Positions 1 to 6,701 of a DNA stretch of 9,241 bases are shown in pieces. The stretch is taken from the NCBI GenBank assembly GCA_007127615.1, contig SKZB01000108.1, positions 1 through 9,241 on the forward strand, given 5' to 3'. The DNA is from Phycisphaerales bacterium. Lineage in GTDB: Bacteria > Planctomycetota > Phycisphaerae > Phycisphaerales > SM1A02. The notes under the pieces were generated by a model. The model was not told the DNA's origin. It did not search any database and saw only the letters and a list, made by a program, of their open reading frames with translations. Within the stretch, counting starts at the first letter, position 1, and each line of letters opens with the position of its first letter. Both the position numbers and the translations under genes were made by a program.

Positions 1-1
1 G

Positions 2-925
2 ACGCAACTGACCCGCCGGTTCGGACGAACCGCATCGGCGCTGCACCGCGTTCTGAATCGACGTCGGGCCGATCGACTGCGGCGCTTGGAACTCAAAGCC
101 GTTGAACTGGCCACCTTTCGGCTAGATGAGGCGGATGCGGTCATACTCGCGCCGGCCGCGGTGAGTCAGTTTCCCGAGATACCGTTCGTTCGGCCGCGGG
201 TCAGCGACCTGCTGCGCGCGGTTCGAGGGGCGGGTCCGGTACCGGCGGCAGACGAGGTGGCCCGCCTCGCCGCATGGCATTACTTTCGCTGGCGCGCGGC
301 CGCCGCGATTGCCGAACTGCCCGATCAACCCGGTGCCAATCAACTCGATGCGATCGAAACAGATCTGCGCTGCGCTTCCAAGCTCTTCCGGCGCCTGGTC
401 TTCGATGCGCTGCCGGTGGCCATGCGCAGGATCGATGCTGCGGTCGGTCGCCCGGTCGAACAGCTGCCGCGACGCGAACTGTCGCCGCTGATCAAACGCG
501 CGGTGGCCGTCCTGGCGCGCGTGCTGGAGGGCATCGACCCGGGTCGGGGGCAGCGCCTGGAACGTGTCGCGGCGTACGCACTAGACCGGGATCTCGCGCG
601 CACGCCGCCTGCGGTTGTGCCGGAGCGCGCGACGGCACGTCATTCGTCGGACGGCCCCGGCGGAAGCGAGACCGTCGAGTTTCGGGTCCCGTGGGACGAG
701 TCGCTGCAACCCTCGGACGTCGTTCGGGAGGGATGTGATCGATTGGATGAAGAGAATGCGGACCTGCTGCGATGGCGGTATGGGTGGGGGGGTGCGTTGC
801 CGCGATCGATCGCGCAGATCGTCGAGAAATTCGGTGGCACGCCCACGACCGTCGCGCGGCGACTTCGACAACTGGAGCGCCGCGGGCGAATCGACGCTCG
901 CGGCGCACCGGGCGGCGAGTCCTGA
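2..925 (+). CDS. Divergent sigma-70-like factor, 5' end outside window
   Basis: The frame is open from base 2, so the real start lies left of the window; the in-frame TTG at 86 is internal. 307 residues are visible. The first ~30 (LTRRFGRTASALHRVLNRRR) form a helix-turn-helix like the extension preceding region 1.2 in planctomycete sigma-70 proteins. Bases ~341-610 line up, from memory of the family, with sigma region 2: an IETDL..A..LFRRLVFDALPVAMRRID helix, then LSPLIKRAVAVLARVLEGIDPGRG in place of the usual core-binding and FD..RG segment, then AAYALDRDLART in place of YASWAIMKNFAR. Bases ~737-890 resemble region 4: a LDEENADLLRWRYG helix, then a helix-turn-helix ending RRLRQLERRGRI. Region 3 seems reduced. 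The tryptophan and other aromatics of region 2.3, which melt the promoter, are not visible. It may be a specialised sigma factor, a non-initiating RNA polymerase-binding protein or a decaying paralogue. Family membership is moderately sure; function is not. Confidence 0.6.
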   Translation, partial: TQLTRRFGRTASALHRVLNRRRADRLRRLELKAVELATFRLDEADAVILAPAAVSQFPEIPFVRPRVSDLLRAVRGAGPVPAADEVARLAAWHYFRWRAAAAIAELPDQPGANQLDAIETDLRCASKLFRRLVFDALPVAMRRIDAAVGRPVEQLPRRELSPLIKRAVAVLARVLEGIDPGRGQRLERVAAYALDRDLARTPPAVVPERATARHSSDGPGGSETVEFRVPWDESLQPSDVVREGCDRLDEENADLLRWRYGWGGALPRSIAQIVEKFGGTPTTVARRLRQLERRGRIDARGAPGGES

Positions 926-946
926 TCCGGACCCGAGGCGGATCAG
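922..946 (+). terminator. Hairpin at the stop of the sigma-like gene
   Basis: CTGATCCG (922-929) and CGGATCAG (939-946) form a perfect 8-bp inverted repeat with a 9-nt loop. The left arm contains the TGA stop codon. A smaller stem, GAATC-gagt-GATTC, follows at 946-959. No T-tract follows, so this is either a weak or Rho-assisted terminator or an mRNA 3'-end stabiliser. Confidence 0.35.
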
Positions 947-1041
947 AATCGAGTGATTCGGGTTCGCCACGGTGGCCGGAATCGCCGGGATACGCGGCAC
1001 TCGGCCGGGAAGTGCATCGGGTGCGGCTCCGCTTCCGCTCG

Positions 1042-1047
1042 TACAAT
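1042..1047 (+). promoter_or_regulatory. Possible -10 box just upstream of the first zinc-ribbon gene
   Basis: TACAAT lies 8 nt before the ATG at 1056, matching 5 of 6 of the TATAAT consensus. Transcription would start at about 1054-1056, giving a leaderless or nearly leaderless message. No recognisable -35 box lies 16-18 bp upstream, and no Shine-Dalgarno sequence precedes the ATG. It is listed mainly because metH shows the same geometry with a much better promoter. Confidence 0.25.
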
Positions 1048-1055
1048 CAACGGTC

Positions 1056-1520
1056 ATGAATCTGCGTTGGCTCGTCTTTGATTACGTCGATCCGGAGCTG
1101 ACCCTGTCCCGGGATGAGCGGCGGGCGGTGCGACGGGCGGCGCGGCGGAGCGTGACCCTGACGCGACGAAGTCTGCTGATTTGCGTCTTCATCATCCTGC
1201 CCCTGCTCGCGTTCTACATCTGGGGTGTGGTGCATTACGGCGGTCGGTATCTGACCGATGTCTGGCCGGTGGCGAATACCTTCATTCGCGTCGCCCTGGT
1301 CTACGCGGCGCTGTGGACCGTTGCGGCGTGGCTCGGGCGCACCATGTATCGCCCGTTCGTCCTGCGCGCCGTGCGCGAACGCGGCTACGATGTGTGTCTT
1401 CATTGCGGCTACTGGCTGCGCGGACTCGAAGACGATGAGAAGAGTTCGCATTGCCCGGAATGCGGCGCCAGACGAGCTCCCTGGCCGGGTGAAGACGGTG
1501 ATAACGGTGATGGACGGTGA
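1056..1520 (+). CDS. Two-helix membrane protein with C-terminal zinc ribbon
   Basis: 154 residues, starting at the ATG whose product begins MNLRWLVFDYVDPEL, because this matches the N-terminus of the next gene (MNLRWLWRDYFDPRL). The frame stays open upstream to 972, but the extension does not resemble its neighbour. A basic amphipathic stretch (about 18-38, RRAVRRAARR) is followed by hydrophobic helices at about 39-58 and 73-94. A zinc ribbon follows, with ligand pairs C114/C117 (CLHCGY) and C133/C136 (CPECG). The tail is acidic (GEDGDNGDGR) and is encoded by a short tandem repeat. Both termini are probably cytoplasmic, with the ribbon as a cytosolic metal-binding knob; this is inference. The paralogue 34 bp downstream suggests an operon. 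I recognise the architecture as common in Phycisphaerae-type planctomycetes but know no function for it. Confidence 0.8.
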   Translation: MNLRWLVFDYVDPELTLSRDERRAVRRAARRSVTLTRRSLLICVFIILPLLAFYIWGVVHYGGRYLTDVWPVANTFIRVALVYAALWTVAAWLGRTMYRPFVLRAVRERGYDVCLHCGYWLRGLEDDEKSSHCPECGARRAPWPGEDGDNGDGR

Positions 1521-1530
1521 TGGACGATGA
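1494..1530 (+). repeat. Short 9/10-bp tandem repeat
   Basis: About four copies of ACGGTGATGG and variants run across the end of the first zinc-ribbon gene into the 34-bp gap before the second: GACGGTGAT, AACGGTGATGG, ACGGTGATGG, ACGATGATGA. The repeat encodes the acidic DGDNGDG tail and contains the TGA stop. It probably arose by slippage and could vary in copy number between strains. Confidence 0.6.
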
Positions 1531-1554
1531 TGACATGGTGAAGAGACGATCATC

Positions 1555-2160
1555 ATGAATCTTCGCTGGCTGTGGCGTGATTACTTCGATCCGCGGTTGG
1601 AGCTGACGCGCAAGCAGAAGGAGGAAGTCCACCGCCGGGCCCGGCGCATGATGTTCTACCGTTCGCGCCGGTCCATCATGGGAGACGGCCCGGGATCGCA
1701 CGTGCCCGGCCGGGACGTCCGCCGCCTGCGTCTGTTTCAGGTTCTCGCCATCGGCCTGATCTTCATCCTGAGTCTGGGCGTGATGTACGCCGCGGTCAAT
1801 CAGCCGTGGTTCGTCTCGCTGGTGACGTTCGGACTAATCGCCGCGGCGATCTGGTTGATCTTCTCGGCCCTGGCGGCACGGGTGATGCAGCCATGGTACC
1901 GCCACGCGATGTACGAACTGGGGTACGCGATCTGCGCCCACTGCGGCTACCCGCTGGGGGGGCTGGATCGGTCACCGCGCTGCCCCGAGTGCGGCTGGCG
2001 GAAGACGCACCGGGACGATCCCGCGCCGGTCAACTGGTCGCCGGCCGATCGGGAGGTTCTCCATCGGTACGGTTACGACGCCTGCCGCGAGTGCGGCGGA
2101 ATTCTCCTGCCCGGTGATGCCGATTGCGCCCGCTGCGGGAGTGAGCGGCATGACCGTTAA
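1555..2160 (+). CDS. Two-helix membrane protein with two zinc ribbons
   Basis: 201 residues from the ATG at 1555; a weak purine-rich AAGAGA ends 8 nt before it. The order is: a shared MNLRWL..DY.DP.L N-terminus, a basic segment (about 19-59, rich in RR pairs), hydrophobic helices at about 61-80 and 87-108, zinc ribbon 1 (C127, C130, C143, C146; CAHCGYPL...CPECGW) and a second ribbon (C177, C180, C191, C194; CRECG...CARCG). Both ribbons keep all four cysteines. It is a clear paralogue of the preceding gene, from which it differs by an extra loop (about 40-55) and the added second ribbon. The two are probably co-transcribed. The ribbons could hold zinc for structure or bind protein or nucleic acid at the membrane face; nothing in the sequence decides between these. 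Function unknown. Confidence 0.85.
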   Translation: MNLRWLWRDYFDPRLELTRKQKEEVHRRARRMMFYRSRRSIMGDGPGSHVPGRDVRRLRLFQVLAIGLIFILSLGVMYAAVNQPWFVSLVTFGLIAAAIWLIFSALAARVMQPWYRHAMYELGYAICAHCGYPLGGLDRSPRCPECGWRKTHRDDPAPVNWSPADREVLHRYGYDACRECGGILLPGDADCARCGSERHDR

Positions 2161-2188
2161 ATTTCTGCTTATTGATGCGAGGAGGCCA

Positions 2189-2222
2189 CTTTCATCCGTC
2201 CATCCGGATGAACGGTTGAAAG
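2189..2222. promoter_or_regulatory. 34-bp symmetric palindrome, likely metH operator
   Basis: The element is centred between 2205 and 2206. The outer arms CTTTCATCCGT (2189-2199) and ACGGTTGAAAG (2212-2222) pair at 10 of 11 positions. The core CATCCGGATG (2201-2210) is a perfect palindrome. Overall 15 of 17 symmetric pairs match. It can also be read as four half-sites: CATCCG, CATCCG, CGGATG and CGGTTG, as expected for two stacked dimers. It covers the -35 box of the metH promoter, so a bound protein should block RNA polymerase. ArsR-type SahR and LysR-type MetR are known regulators of metH elsewhere, but I cannot assign this site to either. It could instead act as a terminator hairpin for the gene ending at 2160, though no T-tract follows. 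Confidence 0.65.
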
Positions 2223-2251
2223 ATTGGCGGTTCTCTCGTATCATGCCGGTA
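2216..2251 (+). promoter_or_regulatory. metH sigma-70 promoter, predicted leaderless
   Basis: The -35 box TTGAAA (2216-2221) and the -10 box TATCAT (2239-2244) each match 5 of 6 consensus bases and are separated by exactly 17 bp. Counting 7 nt past the -10 box puts +1 at about 2251, the A of the metH ATG. No Shine-Dalgarno sequence sits at the normal distance before that ATG, which fits translation of a leaderless mRNA. Confidence 0.65.
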
Positions 2252-5200
2252 TGAATCAACTCCTGAAATTGCTCAATGCGAGAAAACGCGCGCTGGTCGT
2301 CGACGGCTCCATGGGCGCGACGCTCCAGAACCTGCCGCTGGAGATAGAGAAGGATTACCTCGGCCACGAAAACTGCGTGGATCTGCTCGTCCGCAGCCGC
2401 CCGGAACTGATCCAGCAGATCCACGAGGACTTCCTGAAGGTCGGCGCCGACGCCGTCGAAACCGACACGTTCGGCGCGAACAAGCTGGTCTTTGCCGAGT
2501 TCGGTGACGAACTGGTCGGCTGGACGCGCGCGATCAACAAGGAGGCCGCCGAGGTCGCCCGGGCCGCCTGTGACAACCACGCGACCAGGGACAAACCACG
2601 TTTCGTCCTCGGCTCAATGGGGCCCGGCACCAAACTGCTCACGCTCGGCCAGACCCAGTGGGCCACGATGCTCGACAGCTACGCCGAGCAGTGCCGCGGC
2701 CTGATCGACGGCGGGGTCGATGCGTTCATCATCGAAACGTGTCAGGATCTGCTGCAGGTCAAGTGCGCGATCAATGCGTGCCTGAAAGCGCTCGATGAGG
2801 CGGGCAAATCGCCGGAAGATATTCCGATCATGGTCAGCGTGACGATCGAAACGATGGGCACGATGCTCGTCGGGTCGGAGATCGCGGCGGCGGCTTCGGC
2901 GCTGAAGGATTATCCGATCGCTTCGCTGGGGCTCAACTGCGCGACCGGCCCCGCGGAGATGGGCGAGCACGTTGAATATCTCAGCAAGCACTGGCCGCAC
3001 CACATTTCCGTCATTCCCAACGCCGGGCTGCCGGTGCTCGTGGACGGCAAGACGGAGTTCCCGCTCACGCCGGACGATTTTGCCACTTCCCTGGCGAACT
3101 TCATCAGCAAATACGATGTCAACATCGTCGGCGGCTGCTGCGGCACCGGACCGGAACACATCAAGCGGCTCTGCGAGGAGATTGATAAACAGCCGCGCCC
3201 CGAGCCGCGCGAGGATGCCACGATCATTCCCTCCTGCACCTCGCTGTACGCGCCGGTGGAGTACCGCCAGGATAACTCGGTTCTCATCATCGGAGAGCGC
3301 ATGAACGCCTCCGGCAGCCGCAAGTTCAAGCGCCTGCTCGAAGAAGAGAACTGGGACGAGATCGTCTCGCTCGCCCGCGAGCAGATGAAGGAGGGATCGC
3401 ACGTTCTCGATGTCAATACCGACTACGCCGGCCGGGACAACGCCGCGGATATGGCGGAAATCGTCAGCCGCGTCGTGCGCCAGGTCGATGCGCCGCTGAT
3501 GATCGACTCGACCCAGATCGCCACGATCGAGGCGGGTCTGCAGCACGCGCCGGGCAAATGTCTGATCAACTCCGCCAACTTCGAGGATGGCGAAGAGAAG
3601 TTTGATGAAGTCTGTCGTCTGGCCAGAACGTACGGCGCGGGGCTTGTGATCGGCACGATTGATGAAGACAAGGAAGCCGCCATGGCGCGCACGGCGGACC
3701 GGAAATACGCCATTGCCGAGCGATCGCTGGAGCGTGCGACCAGCGTGAACGGCCTCAAGGCGGAAGACATCATGTTCGACCCGCTGGTGCTGCCGATTTC
3801 AACCGGCATGGCGGAAGACCGCCGCAGCGCGCTCGAACTGATCGAAGGCACGAAGCGCATCGCCAAGGCGTTCCCCGAATGCCAGATCACCTGCGGCCTG
3901 TCCAACGTCTCGTTCGGTCTGAATCCGGCCGCCCGGGTGGTGCTGAATTCGATGCTCCTGCACGAACTCACCGAAGCGGGGATGACCAGTGCGATCGTGC
4001 ACGCATCGAAGATTCTGCCCCTCAACAAAATCGACGAAGAGCATCAGCGGGCCGCGCTGGATCTGATCTACGATCGCCGCAGTGAAGCCAACGGCGGGAC
4101 CGGACTTCCGGCGGGCGTGAGCGAAGAGGACTTTGACCCGCTCCAGAACCTGATTGAGATGTTCAAGGATGTCCAGAGCGCGGGGGACACCGGCCCGAAG
4201 ATGGAGGATCTGCCCCTCGAGGAGCGGCTGCAGAAGCACATCATCGACGGCGAGAAACAGGGACTCGAAGAAGCACTCGACGAGGCGATGGAAAAGTATC
4301 CGCCGCTCGAGATCATCAACGAGCATCTGCTCGGCGGGATGAAGGTCGTCGGCGAGCTGTTCGGTGCGGGAAAGATGCAGTTGCCGTTCGTGCTGCAATC
4401 CGCGGAAACCATGAAGAAGGCCGTGGCGCACCTTGAGCCGCACATGGAAAAAGTCGAAGGCGGCGGGAAGGGCAGGGTCGTCCTCGCGACCGTCAAGGGC
4501 GATGTGCACGACATCGGCAAGAACCTGGTGGACATCATCCTCTCCAACAACGGCTACTCGGTATACAACATCGGCATCAAGAAGACGCTCAACGAGATCA
4601 TCGAAGCGTGGAAGGAACACGATGCCCATGCCGTGGGCATGTCCGGCCTGCTCGTCAAGTCCGTCGGCATCATGGAGCAGAACCTGAAGGAACTGAACGA
4701 GATGGGACTCAAGCCCACGCTCATGCTCGGCGGGGCGGCCCTCTCCCGGCACTACGCCGAGTCGCACCTGCGTGAGATTTACGACGGCAAGCTCTACTAC
4801 GGGAAGGATGCCTTCGAAGGCCTGCGCCTCTGCGATCTGCTGGCGGAGGGTCGGCTCGATGAGGTGGACCAGGAGGTGGAAGAGCGGCTGACCAAGCGGG
4901 AAGCGACGGAGAAGAAAGTCGCGGAGATGCGCGAGAAGGACAGCGCAAAGAAGAAATCGGATACCGATGGGGACGGTACGGCCGTCGCGGTTGCCGAGAA
5001 ATCCGCCGTCGCCACCGACATCAAGGTGCCCGGGGCGCCGTTCTACGGCAACCGGGTCGTCGATTCGCTCAAGCTCGACGATATCTTTCCGTACATCAAC
5101 ACCACCGCGCTCTTTCGCGGTCAGTGGGGCTTCAAGAAGGGCTCCATGAGTAAGGAAGAGTACGAAGCGTACATCAAGAACGAAGTCGAACCGATCTTCA

Positions 5201-5820
5201 GAGAACTGAAGCAGCGGTGCCGGGATGAAGAGATTCTGCACCCGAAGCTCGTGTACGGGTACTACCCCTGTCAGAGCGATGGCGATGAGCTGATCATCTT
5301 TGATTCCGATGATCATGAGAAAGAGATCGAACGGTTCACCTTCCCCCGCCAGAGCAAGAAGACCAGGATGTGTATCAGCGACTTCTTCCGTTCGGTTGAA
5401 TCCGGCGAGAAGGATGTCATCGGCTTCTCCTGTGTGACGATGGGTTCGAAGGTCAGCGATATCGCGCGCGAGCTGTTCGAAGGCAACGAGTACACCGAGT
5501 ATCTCTACATGCACGGGATCGGTGTGGAGACCGCCGAAGCGCTCGCGGAGCTCTGGCACAAGCGCATGCGCGCGGAGCTGGGAATTGCCGGCGACGACTC
5601 GCCGAAGATCAGGGATCTGTTCACGCAGAAGTACCGCGGATCGCGTTACAGTTTCGGCTACCCGGCGTGTCCGGAAATGAGCGATCAGGAAAAACTCTTC
5701 CGACTTCTCGAACCGGAACGCATCGGATGCGAGCTGACGGAGAACTGGCAGATCGACCCGGAACAGTCGACGAGCGCGATCGTCGTCCACCACCCCGAAG
5801 CGAAATATTTTACGGTGTAA
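2251..5820 (+). CDS. metH: Cobalamin-dependent methionine synthase
   Basis: Transfers the methyl group of 5-methyltetrahydrofolate to homocysteine via cob(I)alamin, making methionine and tetrahydrofolate (EC 2.1.1.13) in the cytoplasm. 1189 residues, close to the ~1230 of E. coli MetH. Module 1 (about 1-315) is the homocysteine domain with zinc cysteines C230 (GLNCATGP) and C296/C297 (GGCCGTGP). Module 2 (about 340-610) is the pterin-binding barrel with GERMNASGSRKF, DVNTDYAGRD and SNVSFGLNPAAR. Module 3 is the helical cap (about 650-738) plus the B12 domain (about 740-870) with DVHDIG; H753 is the lower cobalt ligand, followed by MSGLLVKS and LGGAALSR. A lysine/glutamate-rich linker (about 872-925) leads to module 4, the S-adenosylmethionine reactivation domain (about 926-1189) with YSFGYPACP. 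The ATG at 2251 is chosen over the in-frame TTG at 2224, which lies inside the promoter. All key residues are present and no frameshift is seen. Reactivation needs a flavodoxin-type electron donor, not present here. Confidence 0.98.
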   Translation: MNQLLKLLNARKRALVVDGSMGATLQNLPLEIEKDYLGHENCVDLLVRSRPELIQQIHEDFLKVGADAVETDTFGANKLVFAEFGDELVGWTRAINKEAAEVARAACDNHATRDKPRFVLGSMGPGTKLLTLGQTQWATMLDSYAEQCRGLIDGGVDAFIIETCQDLLQVKCAINACLKALDEAGKSPEDIPIMVSVTIETMGTMLVGSEIAAAASALKDYPIASLGLNCATGPAEMGEHVEYLSKHWPHHISVIPNAGLPVLVDGKTEFPLTPDDFATSLANFISKYDVNIVGGCCGTGPEHIKRLCEEIDKQPRPEPREDATIIPSCTSLYAPVEYRQDNSVLIIGERMNASGSRKFKRLLEEENWDEIVSLAREQMKEGSHVLDVNTDYAGRDNAADMAEIVSRVVRQVDAPLMIDSTQIATIEAGLQHAPGKCLINSANFEDGEEKFDEVCRLARTYGAGLVIGTIDEDKEAAMARTADRKYAIAERSLERATSVNGLKAEDIMFDPLVLPISTGMAEDRRSALELIEGTKRIAKAFPECQITCGLSNVSFGLNPAARVVLNSMLLHELTEAGMTSAIVHASKILPLNKIDEEHQRAALDLIYDRRSEANGGTGLPAGVSEEDFDPLQNLIEMFKDVQSAGDTGPKMEDLPLEERLQKHIIDGEKQGLEEALDEAMEKYPPLEIINEHLLGGMKVVGELFGAGKMQLPFVLQSAETMKKAVAHLEPHMEKVEGGGKGRVVLATVKGDVHDIGKNLVDIILSNNGYSVYNIGIKKTLNEIIEAWKEHDAHAVGMSGLLVKSVGIMEQNLKELNEMGLKPTLMLGGAALSRHYAESHLREIYDGKLYYGKDAFEGLRLCDLLAEGRLDEVDQEVEERLTKREATEKKVAEMREKDSAKKKSDTDGDGTAVAVAEKSAVATDIKVPGAPFYGNRVVDSLKLDDIFPYINTTALFRGQWGFKKGSMSKEEYEAYIKNEVEPIFRELKQRCRDEEILHPKLVYGYYPCQSDGDELIIFDSDDHEKEIERFTFPRQSKKTRMCISDFFRSVESGEKDVIGFSCVTMGSKVSDIARELFEGNEYTEYLYMHGIGVETAEALAELWHKRMRAELGIAGDDSPKIRDLFTQKYRGSRYSFGYPACPEMSDQEKLFRLLEPERIGCELTENWQIDPEQSTSAIVVHHPEAKYFTV

Positions 5821-5858
5821 CTGTTCGGTGTCGCTGGTCGCATCCGGCGGTGAGCTCT

Positions 5859-5873
5859 TCAGCGGCGCGCTGA
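5859..5873. terminator. Weak hairpin between convergent genes
   Basis: TCAGC (5859-5863) and GCTGA (5869-5873) enclose a GGCGC loop, 38 bp after the metH stop and exactly at the end of the minus-strand reading frame. The stem is only 5 bp and has no T-tract on either strand. It is the only hairpin I see in the metH 3' flank, so termination there may be Rho-dependent. Confidence 0.2.
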
Positions 5874-6422
5874 GTGAGCGGTGTGTCCTACGGCGCAAGC
5901 CAAAAGAAAAGGGCGCTTCAGGAATCTGCGCAAGTGACCCGCACGGATGAGACAGCAAAGGCATGAAGGCACGGAGGCACAAAGGCACGGAGCGACGAAG
6001 CGACGGAGGGACGGAAAATGTCTGAAGGGTGCCATGCTTCGTCCTGCCCCGGAATTGGGCGAAGCATGTGGTGGGGCGACGAAGTGGCGGGGGGAGCCGG
6101 GGGGACTTGTCTTCAGGTTTGGGGGCAGGCGGCGAAGCCCCCCGGGGGAGGTGCAACCGTCACTCGTTACCCACACGATTTTGTGGAGACCCAAAAAAAA
6201 CAGAATGGCGCCGAGAACACCGACGCCAAAGAACCCCGGCACCAACAGCCAGCCGGGGATGCGTCCGTGGGGTGAAAGCGTGCGCGGCATTCCAGAGTTG
6301 TACAGTGGCGGCCGCAATGCGCGGAGATCCCGCTTTGAATAGCGCCAGCCGCATTCGGGGCAGACCGCGCCGTCCGGAGTCATCGTGCCTCGCAGGTCAT
6401 ATTCGCAACGTGGGCAGATCAT
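5859..6422 (-). CDS. Small zinc-ribbon membrane protein, repeat-derived tail
   Basis: The product starts MICPRCEYDLRGT from the ATG at 6422; the frame is open to 6470, but starting directly at the ribbon is usual for this type. The zinc ribbon has C3, C6, C21 and C24 (CPRCEYDL...CPECGWRY). A linker with KRDLRALRPP follows, then one hydrophobic helix at about 56-79 (GWLLVPGFFGVGVLGAILFF). Up to about residue 86 it reads as a real protein. The remaining ~100 residues are encoded by hairpin, G-rich and 8-bp repeat DNA, and look like read-through rather than a folded domain. An eight-T run sits in the helix codons (6200-6193); both other frames stop shortly after it (6167-6169 and 6160-6162), which would give a protein of about 85-90 residues. 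The gene converges on metH. No function is known for this class. Confidence 0.6.
   Translation of the reverse strand: MICPRCEYDLRGTMTPDGAVCPECGWRYSKRDLRALRPPLYNSGMPRTLSPHGRIPGWLLVPGFFGVGVLGAILFFLGLHKIVWVTSDGCTSPGGLRRLPPNLKTSPPGSPRHFVAPPHASPNSGAGRSMAPFRHFPSLRRFVAPCLCASVPSCLCCLIRAGHLRRFLKRPFLLACAVGHTAHSARR
5957..6012. repeat. 8-bp tandem array, seven units
   Basis: Seven consecutive octamers in perfect register: AAAGGCAT, GAAGGCAC, GGAGGCAC, AAAGGCAC, GGAGCGAC, GAAGCGAC, GGAGGGAC. The consensus is roughly RRAGGCAC. From memory, arrays of this GGCACGAA kind are frequent between planctomycete genes. The array lies inside the nominal C-terminus of the minus-strand zinc-ribbon frame, where it gives an LRRFVAPCLCASV-type repeat peptide. 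Confidence 0.85.
6033..6068. repeat. REP-like inverted repeat
   Basis: CATGCTTCG (6033-6041) pairs perfectly with CGAAGCATG (6060-6068). The stem extends inward by three more pairs, one of them G-T (TCC/GGG), leaving a 12-nt loop. The ATGCTTCG...CGAAGCAT arms resemble a dispersed intergenic palindrome I associate with planctomycete genomes; this is memory, not a search result. It follows directly after the 8-bp array. Confidence 0.6.
6068..6150. repeat. G-rich block with stacked GC hairpins
   Basis: Several runs of four to six G (around 6072, 6094, 6104 and 6121) lie close together. GGGGGC (6121-6126) pairs with GCCCCC (6137-6142), and CCCCCGGGGG (6139-6148) is a perfect palindrome. The plus strand could form a long-looped G-quadruplex or nested hairpins. 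The block sits between the body of the minus-strand zinc-ribbon gene and its repeat tail and could stop polymerase. Confidence 0.4.
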
Positions 6423-6701
6423 GACGGAGAGCTTTGTCTTTCCGCAGTGGTGGGCGGTGACGGGTGGCAACCAGCGCGGTGACGGGGCGGTCTCCGGCCC
6501 GGTGGTCAGTCCCGGACGTCATTGTGAAGACGCGCGAGCGGTGCGGTGGAGGTAAGGGCCGCAGAGGGGTGGGGATCGGATTGTATCGTGACCGCCTGAG
6601 GGGCGGCCGACATTGGAGTCCAGACGTTCGCGCGGTGTTCGCCGGTGGGTTCGGCGGTCGGTCCGGTTCCGGGGGAGCCGCCGATCCATCGGCATCGCCC
6701 C

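Noticed and set aside
2180..2185. Perfect AGGAGG as the metH ribosome-binding site
   Set aside because: It lies about 65 nt before the metH ATG and upstream of the predicted promoter. The only nearby ATG (2208) gives a three-codon frame, so it is an orphan motif.
2161..2250. Cobalamin, SAM or SAH riboswitch ahead of metH
   Set aside because: The predicted transcript starts at the ATG, the gap is only 90 bp, and no conserved riboswitch core is visible.
2224..2250. metH start at the upstream in-frame TTG
   Set aside because: The nine extra codons lie inside the promoter spacer and -10 box and add nothing shared with MetH N-termini.
2614..3546. 310-codon minus-strand open frame opposite metH
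   Set aside because: Same reason: a shadow of the metH codons with no start signals or recognisable domains.
3799..6156. 785-codon open frame on the minus strand, opposite metH
   Set aside because: It is antisense to a fully recognisable metH, its product is arginine/leucine/histidine-rich with no family signature, and long antisense frames are expected opposite GC-rich genes.
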